The notes beneath the pieces were generated by a model. That model did no database searches. It was not told where the DNA came from and saw only the letters and a list, made by a program, of their open reading frames with translations. Positions 23,741 through 31,022 of a stretch of DNA of 59,341 nucleotides are shown one piece after another; within the stretch, counting starts at the first letter, position 1, and every line of letters begins with the position of its first letter. This DNA comes from an uncultured Eubacteriales bacterium. GTDB taxonomy: Bacteria; Bacillota; Clostridia; Oscillospirales; Acutalibacteraceae. The position numbers were made by a program, and so were the translations under genes. The DNA lies in NCBI GenBank assembly GCA_934463035.1, contig CAKSIG010000007.1:1-59341 (forward strand), given 5' to 3'.

Positions 23741-25387
23741 ATGAGAGTATGGCTGTATTCAAGGCTCTCCCGTGACGAGGACAGCGAGTTAAATTCACTT
23801 ACCAATCAGCAAAACATATTGCGGGAATATGCGGCAAACAATAACTGCACCGTTATCGGTGAGTCGGCCGATGACAACATCAGCGGAATGCATTTTAACC
23901 GTGAAGGGATAAATAAAATATACGCCGCCGTTGAGGATAAAAGCATTGACGCGGTAATCGTTAAAGACCTGTCCCGACTCGGACGGCACAGAACGCAGAC
24001 CGCAATGTTTATAGACTATCTTCGTGAAAATGATGTGCGTGTGCTTTCGGTAACCGAAAACATAGACACAAGCAACGAGGACGACGATCTGATGGTTGGC
24101 TTTAAAGGGATATTCAACGATATGTACGCCAGAGATATATCCAAGAAAATCCGTGCGGGATATAAGCAGAAACAAAAAAGCGGTATCGTGATGATACCGC
24201 CGCTCGGATACTTCAAGGATAAAAACACAGGCAAGGTTACGGTTGTTGAGGAACACGCCGAAATAGTCCGTAAGATATTCAATCTGTATGTATCGGGATA
24301 CGGGCTTAAAGCCATATCTAAAATTTTAAATGAGGAAGGCATTAAATCGCCGGGATATTATCAGAAAAAACTGCTCGGTAAAAATCTCGGATATAACAAA
24401 CCCGAAATCGCTCACAGATTTTTATGGGAAAATACAGGCGTAAAAAGAATATTGCAAAATGAGTTTTATATCGGAAATCTTATCTGCCACAAGTCCTATA
24501 CAAGCAAAATAAATCATATACGAAAGGAACTGCCGCCCGAAGAACATTTCAAACATGAAAACGCCGTGCCTGCAATCATACCGAAAGAGATATGGGAGCA
24601 GGCACAGTTTTTACTTGAGCAAAAGCCGAAAAGAAATGTAAGGGCTTCAAGCGGAAATACGCATCACCGATACACGGGACTTATAAAATGCGGCGATTGC
24701 GGTTCCTCATTCAGCTGTAAAACAAGATATTGGCGTAATAATCCGCCGAGAATGGAATATGTTTGCAACGGATACCACCGTTACGGAAAGGAAAATTGTT
24801 CGCCGCATAAGATTGGCGAGGAAGTTCTCGACAGGCTGATACTCAAAGAGCTTGAGGAACTTAAAATAATGGCTCACGAAAACTTTAAAAGGGTTGACAA
24901 AGAACTGAAAAAATGGCTTGCCGACAGACCGTCCGCCGAAAAGCAGATAACAGCGCTTAAGAATAAGCTTGCGCAGCGGAAAAACGACCAGCAGCAAATA
25001 CTGCTTGAAAGAATACGGGACAGAGAACACGCCGAAGTTTATACCCAAATGCTTGTTTCCTGCGAAACGGATATTAAAACAATCGAAAACAGAATTCGGG
25101 AAATGAAGGATATTGAAAATACCGTAAAGGAACGCAAGAAGCAAATGAAGAAAAGCGTCGAACTGCTTGATGGTATTATAGCCGATGGTGCGATAAGCGA
25201 TACACACCTCAGGATGTTGGTAGATGAGATCGTTATATATGAAAAGAACGGAAAGCTGGATATTCAAATAACGCTTAACGGAGAATTCCGCACGCATATC
25301 GACTACTACGATGAAAGCGGAGATATAACCGACAGGCACGCCGAAATATGGTATTTCCCGAATTGGGAAAGTATGGCGGAGGGTTAA
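23741..25387 (+). CDS. Large serine recombinase (TnpX/TndX-type)
   Basis: 548 residues from ATG 23741 (AAAGGTG upstream; the frame extends to 23672). N-terminal catalytic domain MRVWLYSRLSRDEDSELNSL with catalytic S10, then DLSRLGRH and the recombinase domain (YGLKAISKILNEEGIKSPG), a zinc ribbon (CGDCGSSFSC ... CNGYHRYGKENC) and a coiled-coil C-terminal region. This class integrates and excises mobilizable elements. It is the recombinase closest to the island end (0.9 kb from the 26.26-kb junction) and may be the integrase. The stop codon forms the loop of a perfect hairpin (25372-25399). Confidence 0.92.
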   Translation: MRVWLYSRLSRDEDSELNSLTNQQNILREYAANNNCTVIGESADDNISGMHFNREGINKIYAAVEDKSIDAVIVKDLSRLGRHRTQTAMFIDYLRENDVRVLSVTENIDTSNEDDDLMVGFKGIFNDMYARDISKKIRAGYKQKQKSGIVMIPPLGYFKDKNTGKVTVVEEHAEIVRKIFNLYVSGYGLKAISKILNEEGIKSPGYYQKKLLGKNLGYNKPEIAHRFLWENTGVKRILQNEFYIGNLICHKSYTSKINHIRKELPPEEHFKHENAVPAIIPKEIWEQAQFLLEQKPKRNVRASSGNTHHRYTGLIKCGDCGSSFSCKTRYWRNNPPRMEYVCNGYHRYGKENCSPHKIGEEVLDRLILKELEELKIMAHENFKRVDKELKKWLADRPSAEKQITALKNKLAQRKNDQQQILLERIRDREHAEVYTQMLVSCETDIKTIENRIREMKDIENTVKERKKQMKKSVELLDGIIADGAISDTHLRMLVDEIVIYEKNGKLDIQITLNGEFRTHIDYYDESGDITDRHAEIWYFPNWESMAEG

Positions 25388-25399
25388 CCCTCCGCCATA
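25372..25399 (+). terminator. Hairpin spanning the recombinase stop codon
   Basis: Perfect 12-bp stem TATGGCGGAGGG / CCCTCCGCCATA with loop TTAA; the loop holds the TAA stop. No T tract follows, so it may act as a weak terminator or a 3' protective structure. Confidence 0.5.
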
Positions 25400-25516
25400 T
25401 CATATATCAATATTCTTCTGTGCTGTAAATATAACAGCCTCGGTGGGCGCACAGCTTTATGTTATGCGCCAGTTTTTTGCTTGTGACAAGTAATTTCAGT
25501 TAAAATTTTAGGCAAA

Positions 25517-25555
25517 GAAAAACGCTCAAAGCCGCATAAACAAAGGCTTTGAGCG
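25517..25555 (-). terminator. Terminator of the island-borne tRNA-Leu
   Basis: 11-bp stem CGCTCAAAGCC / GGCTTTGAGCG (25523-25533, 25545-25555), followed on the minus strand by TTTTTC. It begins 2 bp after the tRNA CCA. Confidence 0.85.
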
Positions 25556-25556
25556 G

Positions 25557-25643
25557 TGGTGCGGGTAACAGGAATTGAACCTGCACTTCCTTTCGAAAAT
25601 ATGAACCTGAATCATACGCGTCTGCCTATTCCGCCATACCCGC
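25557..25643 (-). tRNA. tRNA-Leu(CAG), complete, carried inside the island
   Basis: Acceptor GCGGGTA pairs with TACCCGC, D arm GGCGGAATAGGCAGACGC, anticodon stem TATGA/TCATA with loop TTCAGGT (anticodon CAG), long variable arm ending in AAAGGAAG, T arm GCAGG-TTCAATT-CCTGT, discriminator A and encoded CCA. Its acceptor differs from the interrupted host copy (GCGGATA), so it is a separate gene, placed to replace the tRNA destroyed by the insertion. Confidence 0.93.
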
Positions 25644-25751
25644 ATATTAAGTTTTCGTCCTCTAAATTTTACACGGCGAGGATGTCCGAGGCGGAGCGTT
25701 AAGCTTGATCCGCAATTATAAAAACGCATTTCTGCGGTTTTACCGAATTTA

Positions 25752-25805
25752 CACCGAGATGGCGTTACCTGAATCATACGCGTCTGCCAGTTCCGCCATA
25801 CCCGC
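25752..25805 (-). pseudogene. tRNA-Leu 5' half joined to an island-type end (copy 3)
   Basis: 5' half GCGGGTATGGCGGAACTGGC through TATGATTCA (25805-25770) followed at once by the repeat GGTAACGCCATCTCGGTG (25769-25752). The 108 bp from here to the intact tRNA-Leu match the block after the 26241 junction. Confidence 0.8.
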
Positions 25806-25978
25806 ATATTAAGTTTTTGTCCTCTAAATTTTACACGGCGAGGACAACCGAGGCGGAGTGTTTCGCTTGATCCGCAATATATACAAACAGCAATTAAGCT
25901 GTGTGTAAGCTCAAATTAAAAAGAAAGTAAGAACGAAAAAATTTCAAAAATTGAAAATGCAGGAAATTGAAAAGTTGA

Positions 25979-26031
25979 GAAGTGCGATATCGTAGAAGTT
26001 GACTTTGTCAACTTTTCGATTTCGTCGCACT
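25979..26031. repeat. Long imperfect hairpin in the middle junction unit
   Basis: AGTGCGA at 25979 pairs with TCGCACT ending at 26031, with an inner AAGTTGAC-TTT-GTCAACTT stem. It belongs to the 273-bp spacer between tRNA halves, whose sequence differs from the two 108-bp spacers. Confidence 0.5.
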
Positions 26032-26078
26032 GCATTGTGCGATGAAATCGCGCCGAAAATTTCAGTTTTTAATACTTA

Positions 26079-26132
26079 CACCAAGGTGGCGTTACCTGAA
26101 TCATACGCGTCTGCCAGTTCCGCCATACCCGC
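26079..26132 (-). pseudogene. tRNA-Leu 5' half joined to an island-type end (copy 2)
   Basis: 5' half (26132-26097) with acceptor GCGGGTA, then GGTAACGCCACCTTGGTG (26096-26079). DNA beyond the 18-bp end differs from copies 1 and 3, so it derives from a related but different element. Confidence 0.8.
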
Positions 26133-26240
26133 ATATTAAGTTTTCATCCTCTGATTTTTACACGGCGAGGACATCCGAGGCGGAGCGTTTCGCTTGATCC
26201 GCAAATATAAAAACGCATTTCTGCGGTTTTACCGAATTTA

Positions 26241-26294
26241 CACCGAGATGGCGTCACCTGAATCTAGCGCGTCTGCCTATTCCGCCATATCCGC
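26241..26294 (-). pseudogene. 5' half of the interrupted host tRNA-Leu(CAG) and island end (attL side)
   Basis: 5' half GCGGATATGGCGGAATAGGC through GCTAGATTCA (26294-26259), cut in the anticodon loop, then the island end GGTGACGCCATCTCGGTG (26258-26241). Only this 5' half has acceptor GCGGATA and stem CTAGA, which pair fully with the 3' half at 10228-10281. It is therefore the outer, original junction. Confidence 0.85.
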
Positions 26295-26335
26295 ATATAT
26301 TAAATTGAAAATGAAAAATTTAAAATTGAAAGTTA

Positions 26336-26679
26336 TTAACAGTTGCTTTTGGACGTTTTTAGAATTGCGACCAACAGCTTTTCAATCTCAGTACAATCAT
26401 CAAGTAAAGAACTCGCCTCATTTGATGACAAATAATCGGTAGCTGAGAGCAACTTTATCCAATACTTTGTTTCTGATGTTTCTTTTAATGAAATGCTCAA
26501 TTTTGAAATGAAATCAGCCCTGCTTTGTGCTTGTTGAGCTTCGGATATATTTGCCCCTATGCTTGTAGCAGAGCGAATGAGCTGTTTTGAGAGGATATAT
26601 TCCCTTCTTTGTTCACATAAGAAGTTTCACAACTCTTACCGCAAAAGTTAAAACTTTTTGTTTCGATAATATTGCTCAT
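26336..26679 (-). pseudogene. Four-helix bundle protein (23S rRNA intervening-sequence type), frameshifted
   Basis: Starts MSNIIETKSFNF at ATG 26679, shifts frame for AVRVVKLL, and shifts again into EYILSKQLIRSATSIGANIS and onward to LKTSKSNC, stop 26336-26338. This is the S23/four-helix bundle family, here broken by at least two indels between about 26600 and 26660. It lies just outside the tRNA junction. The surrounding TTTCAATTTT stretches are simple AT repeats. Confidence 0.75.
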
Positions 26680-26794
26680 AAAACACCATTTTCAATTTTC
26701 CATTTTAAATTTTCAATTAATTATATCATAATAACAAAAAAAGTCAAGCATTTAATGTCCTTTTATTAAATGCTTGACCGCTGTTTCGGCGCAT

Positions 26795-27436
26795 TTATTT
26801 AATTTGCTTTTTTCTTACGGAGATAGGGACTTCGTTATTTAAGTAGGTATCCCAAACATTTATAAGGTCGCCGTCGTCAATTTCACGGATCACCCGCGCA
26901 GGAACGCCTGCGGCTATACTGTTCGGCGGAACATCGCGGGTTACTACCGCGCCTGCCGCCACTATACTGTTTTCGCCTATTGTTACGCCGCCGCAGACCG
27001 TAACTCCCGAACATATCCAGCAGCCGTCTTTTATTGTTATCGGCTCCGAATATTCAAGATCGTGTGTGCCGTCGGGATATTCGGCTACAAGACGCTCTTT
27101 GGCTATAAACGGGTGGTTGGGAGTTGCAAGCGTTACGTTTGCACCGATCCAAACCCCGTTTCCGAGGGTTATCGGCGAGACGTCGAGAAATGTGCAGTTA
27201 TAGTTTACAAAGCAGCCGTGCCCCACCGTAATATTAACGCCGTATTCGCAGTGAAACGGTGCGAATACAGCAAAATCCTTGCCTTTGGCAGAGGGAATTA
27301 ACCGCTCTAACGCACGCTGTTTTGCTTTTTTACGTCTTAGTGAAATTTTGTTAAATCGGTCACAGCGGCACATACCCTCTCTGTGCCGTTTTTCAATATC
27401 TTTATCTGACGGGTTATACAGTTTGCCTGTGACCAT
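26795..27436 (-). CDS. Sugar O-acetyltransferase (maltose/galactoside type, left-handed beta helix)
   Basis: 213 residues; transfers acetyl from acetyl-CoA to sugar hydroxyls in the cytoplasm. The N-terminal Mac-type segment (GKLYNPSDKDIEKRHREGMC) is followed by hexapeptide repeats (ITLGNGVWIGANVTL, ITIKDGCWICSGVTVCGGVT, IGENSIVAAGAVVTRDVPPN). The usual catalytic histidine lies in TPNHPF. The ATG at 27436 abuts a 275-bp repeat exactly and has no ribosome-binding site, and the usual first five or so residues (TEKEKM) are missing, so the 5' end may have been altered by insertion of the repeat. Confidence 0.85.
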   Translation of the reverse strand: MVTGKLYNPSDKDIEKRHREGMCRCDRFNKISLRRKKAKQRALERLIPSAKGKDFAVFAPFHCEYGVNITVGHGCFVNYNCTFLDVSPITLGNGVWIGANVTLATPNHPFIAKERLVAEYPDGTHDLEYSEPITIKDGCWICSGVTVCGGVTIGENSIVAAGAVVTRDVPPNSIAAGVPARVIREIDDGDLINVWDTYLNNEVPISVRKKQIK

Positions 27437-27712
27437 AGTGTGACAGAACTCGAACCTGTCACGCCTACAAATAATAATTTTTCGCCTTTTCTTGTCTCAT
27501 CACTTGTAATACGACAGTATTACTGCGTTCTTCGACTTCGCCCTTACAAAAAATTATTTATTTGTGAGGTCAAAGAGTTTCTCTCAGCCGCCTTTTTCCG
27601 AAAGGCGAAGCGTGAAATTTGCAGTAAGGCTGTCGCCTTACAAAAATAAGCGCAAGCAAGGCGGTAAAAGACGGCAAGTGAAACCGCGGCAGGTTCGAGT
27701 TCTGTCACACTA
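27436..27712. repeat. 275-bp structured repeat, copy 1
   Basis: Bounded by a perfect 23-bp inverted repeat (27436-27458 with 27690-27712; outer part TAGTGTGACAGAACTCGAAC). The interior is about 90% identical to the inverted copy at 33258-33534 (for example CACTTGTAATACGACAGTAT and CCGAAAGGCGAAGCGTGA), but the outermost 14-15 bp differ between copies while staying self-complementary within each. The ends contain a T-arm-like GGTTCGA. No reading frame is conserved. Confidence 0.8.
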
Positions 27713-27740
27713 AGTTCCCATTCGCTTATATTTTTCATTT

Positions 27741-28526
27741 TCAATCTCCCTTGTCTTCTATCGGCAGTGCGACCTGTGTGATAAAATCCTTTTCCTCGCG
27801 GTGCTGGGCGGGACCTTCAAGATAAATATGACGGCACACGCTCTTTAATTTAAGCCCGTTCTTCTCGGCATAATCTATCATATGATCCCGTATTTTCGGT
27901 ATTGAGTCGTAGCCGCCGTGATAAAAAATACAGAGTGCTTTTTCTTTCGGCAAACGGTATATATTCCCGCCTTGCGAGTCGGACGGCACGGCTATGCAGT
28001 AGGATATAAGCTCGGGGTCTGACAGCGGATATTCAATAAAATACATTCGCTTGCTTGTATCCGACCCGTAATGCCGCATGGCTTCGGGAATTATGGTGCG
28101 CAGATGCGTTTTCCGTATTTCTACCGTCGGAGCGTTCAGCGTCTTGCGGTACACCGTCTGTGCGGGTATGTCCATAATTTTCAGTTCAAAGTCAGTCTGC
28201 CCTCGGACCCGTTCTCTTAATTTTTCTATGTTCAAATTAAGCTCGTCGCGTATCTTTTCAAGGCGCTCTATCATAGGCACAAGCCCCGAATCTCCGTCAA
28301 AGTATGCCTTTATATCGTCGAGCGAGAGCCCTAAGTTCTGAAAAACGCGGATAGTGCGTATTCTTGTAAGCGTGTCGGTCGTGTAGTATCGGTTGCCTGT
28401 GGCTCCCTCTTTCACGTCGGCGGTTATAAGACCCTTGCTTTCATAATTAAGAATCATTCTGCGCGTGATATTAAGTGAGTGCGACACCTCGCCGATTGAC
28501 ATAAGATTACCGTTTTCAAAATTCAT
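27741..28526 (-). CDS. MerR-family regulator with GyrI-like effector domain
   Basis: 261 residues from ATG 28526 (GAGGGAG upstream). N-terminal winged helix SIGEVSHSLNITRRMILNYE and RVFQNLGLSLDDIKAYFDG, a helical linker, then a GyrI/SOUL-type binding domain (about 110-255: LKIMDIPAQTVYRKTLNAPT ... LCIFYHGGYDSI ... HIYLEGPAQHREEKDFITQV). Members bind small ligands and twist promoter DNA. It is divergent from the GH78 gene 145 bp away and may control it. Confidence 0.88.
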   Translation of the reverse strand: MNFENGNLMSIGEVSHSLNITRRMILNYESKGLITADVKEGATGNRYYTTDTLTRIRTIRVFQNLGLSLDDIKAYFDGDSGLVPMIERLEKIRDELNLNIEKLRERVRGQTDFELKIMDIPAQTVYRKTLNAPTVEIRKTHLRTIIPEAMRHYGSDTSKRMYFIEYPLSDPELISYCIAVPSDSQGGNIYRLPKEKALCIFYHGGYDSIPKIRDHMIDYAEKNGLKLKSVCRHIYLEGPAQHREEKDFITQVALPIEDKGD

Positions 28527-28549
28527 ATTTTTCACTCCCTCGCCAGCCT

Positions 28550-28570
28550 ATCGTACATCGGTGTATGGTA
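28550..28570. promoter_or_regulatory. Operator-like near-palindrome between merR-type gene and GH78
   Basis: GTACATCGGTGTATGG at about 28552 forms a near-palindrome (GTACA-TCGG-TGTAT). It lies 25 bp upstream of the regulator start, a usual place for auto-regulation. Low certainty. Confidence 0.3.
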
Positions 28571-28621
28571 TGTGATTTTAATATACAACGGTGCCGCTTT
28601 TTTGTCAATAGCCTTAATCTG

Positions 28622-28664
28622 TTGAAAAGCCGAATACGATAATTTATAATATCGCCAAGGAGGG
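28622..28664 (+). promoter_or_regulatory. Sigma-A promoter and RBS of the GH78 gene
   Basis: TTGAAA at 28622-28627, 17-bp spacer, TATAAT at 28645-28650, then AAGGAGGG at 28657-28664 before ATG 28671. The transcript leader would be very short (about 15 nt). Confidence 0.7.
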
Positions 28665-28670
28665 ATATAT

Positions 28671-30971
28671 ATGTTATCCGATAGGTTTATATCAGCCTCA
28701 AAAGAATACTGCACATACGAAAAATCGGTATGCTCGCCGTATTTTAAAAGGTTGTTCCGCGCCGAGAACGCCGAGGCGGCAACACTCAATATATGCGGAC
28801 TTGGATTTTATGACGTTTTCATTAACGGCAGCAAAATTACAAAGGGAATTTTGGCACCGTATATTTCAAATCCCGACCACATTTGCTATTACGATTCTTA
28901 CGATATTCTGCCGTATTTGAACGACGGCGGCAACGTCTTGGTCGTTCAGCTCGGGAACGGTATGCAGAACGCTATGGGCGGTATCATCTGGGATTTCGAC
29001 ATTGCGGATTTCCGCGGCGTTCCGAAGCTGGCGTTTTCGATTGAATTAAAGAACCGTGACGGCGAAAAAGTAATTGAGGCGGACGAAAACGTTTACTGCA
29101 AGGACTCGCCCGTTTGGTTTGACGATCTTAGAAGCGGCTGTTTTTACAACGCCAACAATGAGACGGCGGATCTGCACACGCAGTCGCTTGACGGCTGGCG
29201 CAGGAGTATTTCCGCAAAGCCGCCAAAGGGAGAAAAACGGATTTGCACCGCTGAAAACATAACCTGTCAGCGCGAGATTGCGCCAACCAAAATAAAGGCG
29301 GCAACGCTCGGCGATTATCGGCTTAATAACTACGACGTGCCCGAATACAAAAGACTTTTCAACACAAGACCCGAATATAAACCCGAATGTAAAGACGGTT
29401 TTTTATACGATTTCGGGGAAAATATTTCGGGAACGGTGCGGCTTAAAATCCGCGGGAACAAAAATCAGCGCATTGAAATGCAGTTTTGCGAACGCATTGA
29501 CGACCTCGGCAGACCCACATACGACAACATATATTTTTATCCCGACGGCTACGCGCAGAGGGACATTTATGTCTGCAAGGGCGGCAAAGAGGTTTTTGAA
29601 CCGCAGTTTACTTACCACGGTTTCAGGTACTGCGTTGTAATGGGGATAACCGAGGAGCAGGCAACGGCTGATCTGCTAACCGCGCTTGTTTACAACTCTG
29701 ATTTTGAAAAACGCAGCGGTTTTGAGTGTTCCGACAGCACCGCAAACACCCTATACGGTATGATGCTTCGCAGCGACCTTGCAAACTTTTTCTACTTCCC
29801 GACCGACTGCCCCCACCGCGAAAAAAACGGTTGGACGGGTGACGCAGGCGCGTCGGCAGAGCATTTATTGATGAATTTTGCCTGTGAAGAGAGCCTTAGC
29901 GTCTGGCTTGACAATATAATAAAAGCACAGGACGAAAAGGGCGAGATACCGGGAATAATTCCGACAGGATCTTGGGGATACGGCAGGCTTAACGGCCCCG
30001 CGTGGGACAGGGTAACAGCCGAGCTTCCGTGCAGGATATATCAGTTTACGGGCAGAACCGACGTTATGGAAAAAATATATCCGACCCTGTTAAGATACAT
30101 AGATTTTATCAAAACAAGGCAGAACGAAAACGGTCTTGTAGGATACGGTCTCGGCGATTGGATGCAGCCCGAACACATTTGCGACAAGCCCGACGCGCCC
30201 GTCTTGCTTACCGACAGCATTATGTGTATGGACTTTGCGGACAAGACCGATAAAATACTCGGAATAATCGGCATAGAGGAGCCGAGAACCGAGGTTAGAG
30301 AGTTCCGCGACAGGCTGCGTTCGGCAATAAGGGAAAAACTTGTCGATTTAAACACCTGCACGGTGCGCTCCGAATGTCAGACCGCACAGGCAATGGGAAT
30401 TTACTACGGCGTGTTCAACGAGGACGAGCTGCCCGCGGCGCGGAAAGTGCTGCTTGAAATTATCGACAGGGATAACGGGCATTTTAACTGCGGCGCGCTG
30501 GGTCTTAGGGTCATATTCCACGTTCTTGCCGATATGGGCGAGGCGGAGCTTGCTTACAGTATGATAATGCGCGGGGATTTCCCGTCGTACCGTTACTTTG
30601 TCGAGCAGGGACTTACCACATTCCCCGAAATGATAAAGCGGAGATACGGAGATGACAACCCGGGCTCGCTTAACCACCACTATTTCGGCGATGTCGGAGC
30701 GTGGTTTATAAAGTATATCGCAGGCATAAGGATAGACGAAAATTCGGCGTTGCATAAGACCGTGAAAATTCAGCCGAATTTTATAAAATCCCTTAAATAT
30801 GCCGACGGTTGGTTCAATACGCCGAGCGGAAGGATAAGCGTTCATTGGGAACGCAACGAAAACGGCGTGGATATAAAAATATCCGCCCCTGAGGACATTA
30901 CGGTCAAAACCGTCCTGCCTGACGGCTGCGCGGCGGATATAAGCAAATTTAACAATACCGAAACGGTATAA
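28671..30971 (+). CDS. Alpha-L-rhamnosidase, GH78 family
   Basis: 766 residues, no signal peptide, so intracellular. It removes terminal alpha-L-rhamnose from glycans or glycosides by inversion. N-terminal beta-sandwich domains (LNICGLGFYDVFINGSKITK ... LAPYISNPDH) are the typical Bac_rhamnosid_N region; the (alpha/alpha)6 barrel carries the hallmark TDCPHREKNGWTGDA (D379-D391), followed by DWMQPE and the C-terminal beta domain (ALHKTVKIQPNF). It has its own promoter and ends at a strong bidirectional terminator. Divergent MerR regulator. Confidence 0.92.
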   Translation: MLSDRFISASKEYCTYEKSVCSPYFKRLFRAENAEAATLNICGLGFYDVFINGSKITKGILAPYISNPDHICYYDSYDILPYLNDGGNVLVVQLGNGMQNAMGGIIWDFDIADFRGVPKLAFSIELKNRDGEKVIEADENVYCKDSPVWFDDLRSGCFYNANNETADLHTQSLDGWRRSISAKPPKGEKRICTAENITCQREIAPTKIKAATLGDYRLNNYDVPEYKRLFNTRPEYKPECKDGFLYDFGENISGTVRLKIRGNKNQRIEMQFCERIDDLGRPTYDNIYFYPDGYAQRDIYVCKGGKEVFEPQFTYHGFRYCVVMGITEEQATADLLTALVYNSDFEKRSGFECSDSTANTLYGMMLRSDLANFFYFPTDCPHREKNGWTGDAGASAEHLLMNFACEESLSVWLDNIIKAQDEKGEIPGIIPTGSWGYGRLNGPAWDRVTAELPCRIYQFTGRTDVMEKIYPTLLRYIDFIKTRQNENGLVGYGLGDWMQPEHICDKPDAPVLLTDSIMCMDFADKTDKILGIIGIEEPRTEVREFRDRLRSAIREKLVDLNTCTVRSECQTAQAMGIYYGVFNEDELPAARKVLLEIIDRDNGHFNCGALGLRVIFHVLADMGEAELAYSMIMRGDFPSYRYFVEQGLTTFPEMIKRRYGDDNPGSLNHHYFGDVGAWFIKYIAGIRIDENSALHKTVKIQPNFIKSLKYADGWFNTPSGRISVHWERNENGVDIKISAPEDITVKTVLPDGCAADISKFNNTETV

Positions 30972-30980
30972 CAAATTTAA

Positions 30981-31018
30981 AATCGGCGCATAGGTGAAAA
31001 CCCACCTATGCGCCGATT
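30981..31018. terminator. Bidirectional terminator between convergent genes
   Basis: 16-bp perfect stem (30981-30996 with 31003-31018; arm AATCGGCGCATAGGTG) with a 6-nt loop, between the GH78 stop and the stop of the minus-strand FAD gene. Confidence 0.75.
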
Positions 31019-31022
31019 GCAG

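Larger units (their letters stand above)
10276..26261. mobile_element. 16-kb integrative and mobilizable island inside tRNA-Leu(CAG)
   Basis: Both ends carry an 18-bp inverted repeat (GGTAACGCCACCTCGGTG at 10283-10300; its partner CACCGAGATGGCGTCACC at 26241-26258) next to tRNA-Leu halves sharing the core TCAGGT. Joining the ends gives a palindromic attP (GGCGTTACC-ATCA-GGTGACGCC); joining the flanks gives a complete tRNA-Leu. Cargo includes a relaxase, MobC, replication-type HTH protein, tyrosine recombinase, large serine recombinase, an intact tRNA-Leu and an uncharacterised eight-gene region. No conjugation machinery is present, so transfer would need a helper element. Confidence 0.8.

Noticed and set aside
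10283..26258. DDE-type transposon bounded by 18-bp terminal inverted repeats
   Set aside because: No DDE transposase is present. The shared core with the tRNA anticodon loop and the rebuilt palindromic attP fit site-specific recombination better, and target duplication is not clean.
25640..26300. CRISPR-like repeat array
   Set aside because: The repeated units are tRNA-Leu 5' halves plus island ends with unequal spacers (108 and 273 bp); no short direct repeat/spacer pattern and no cas genes.
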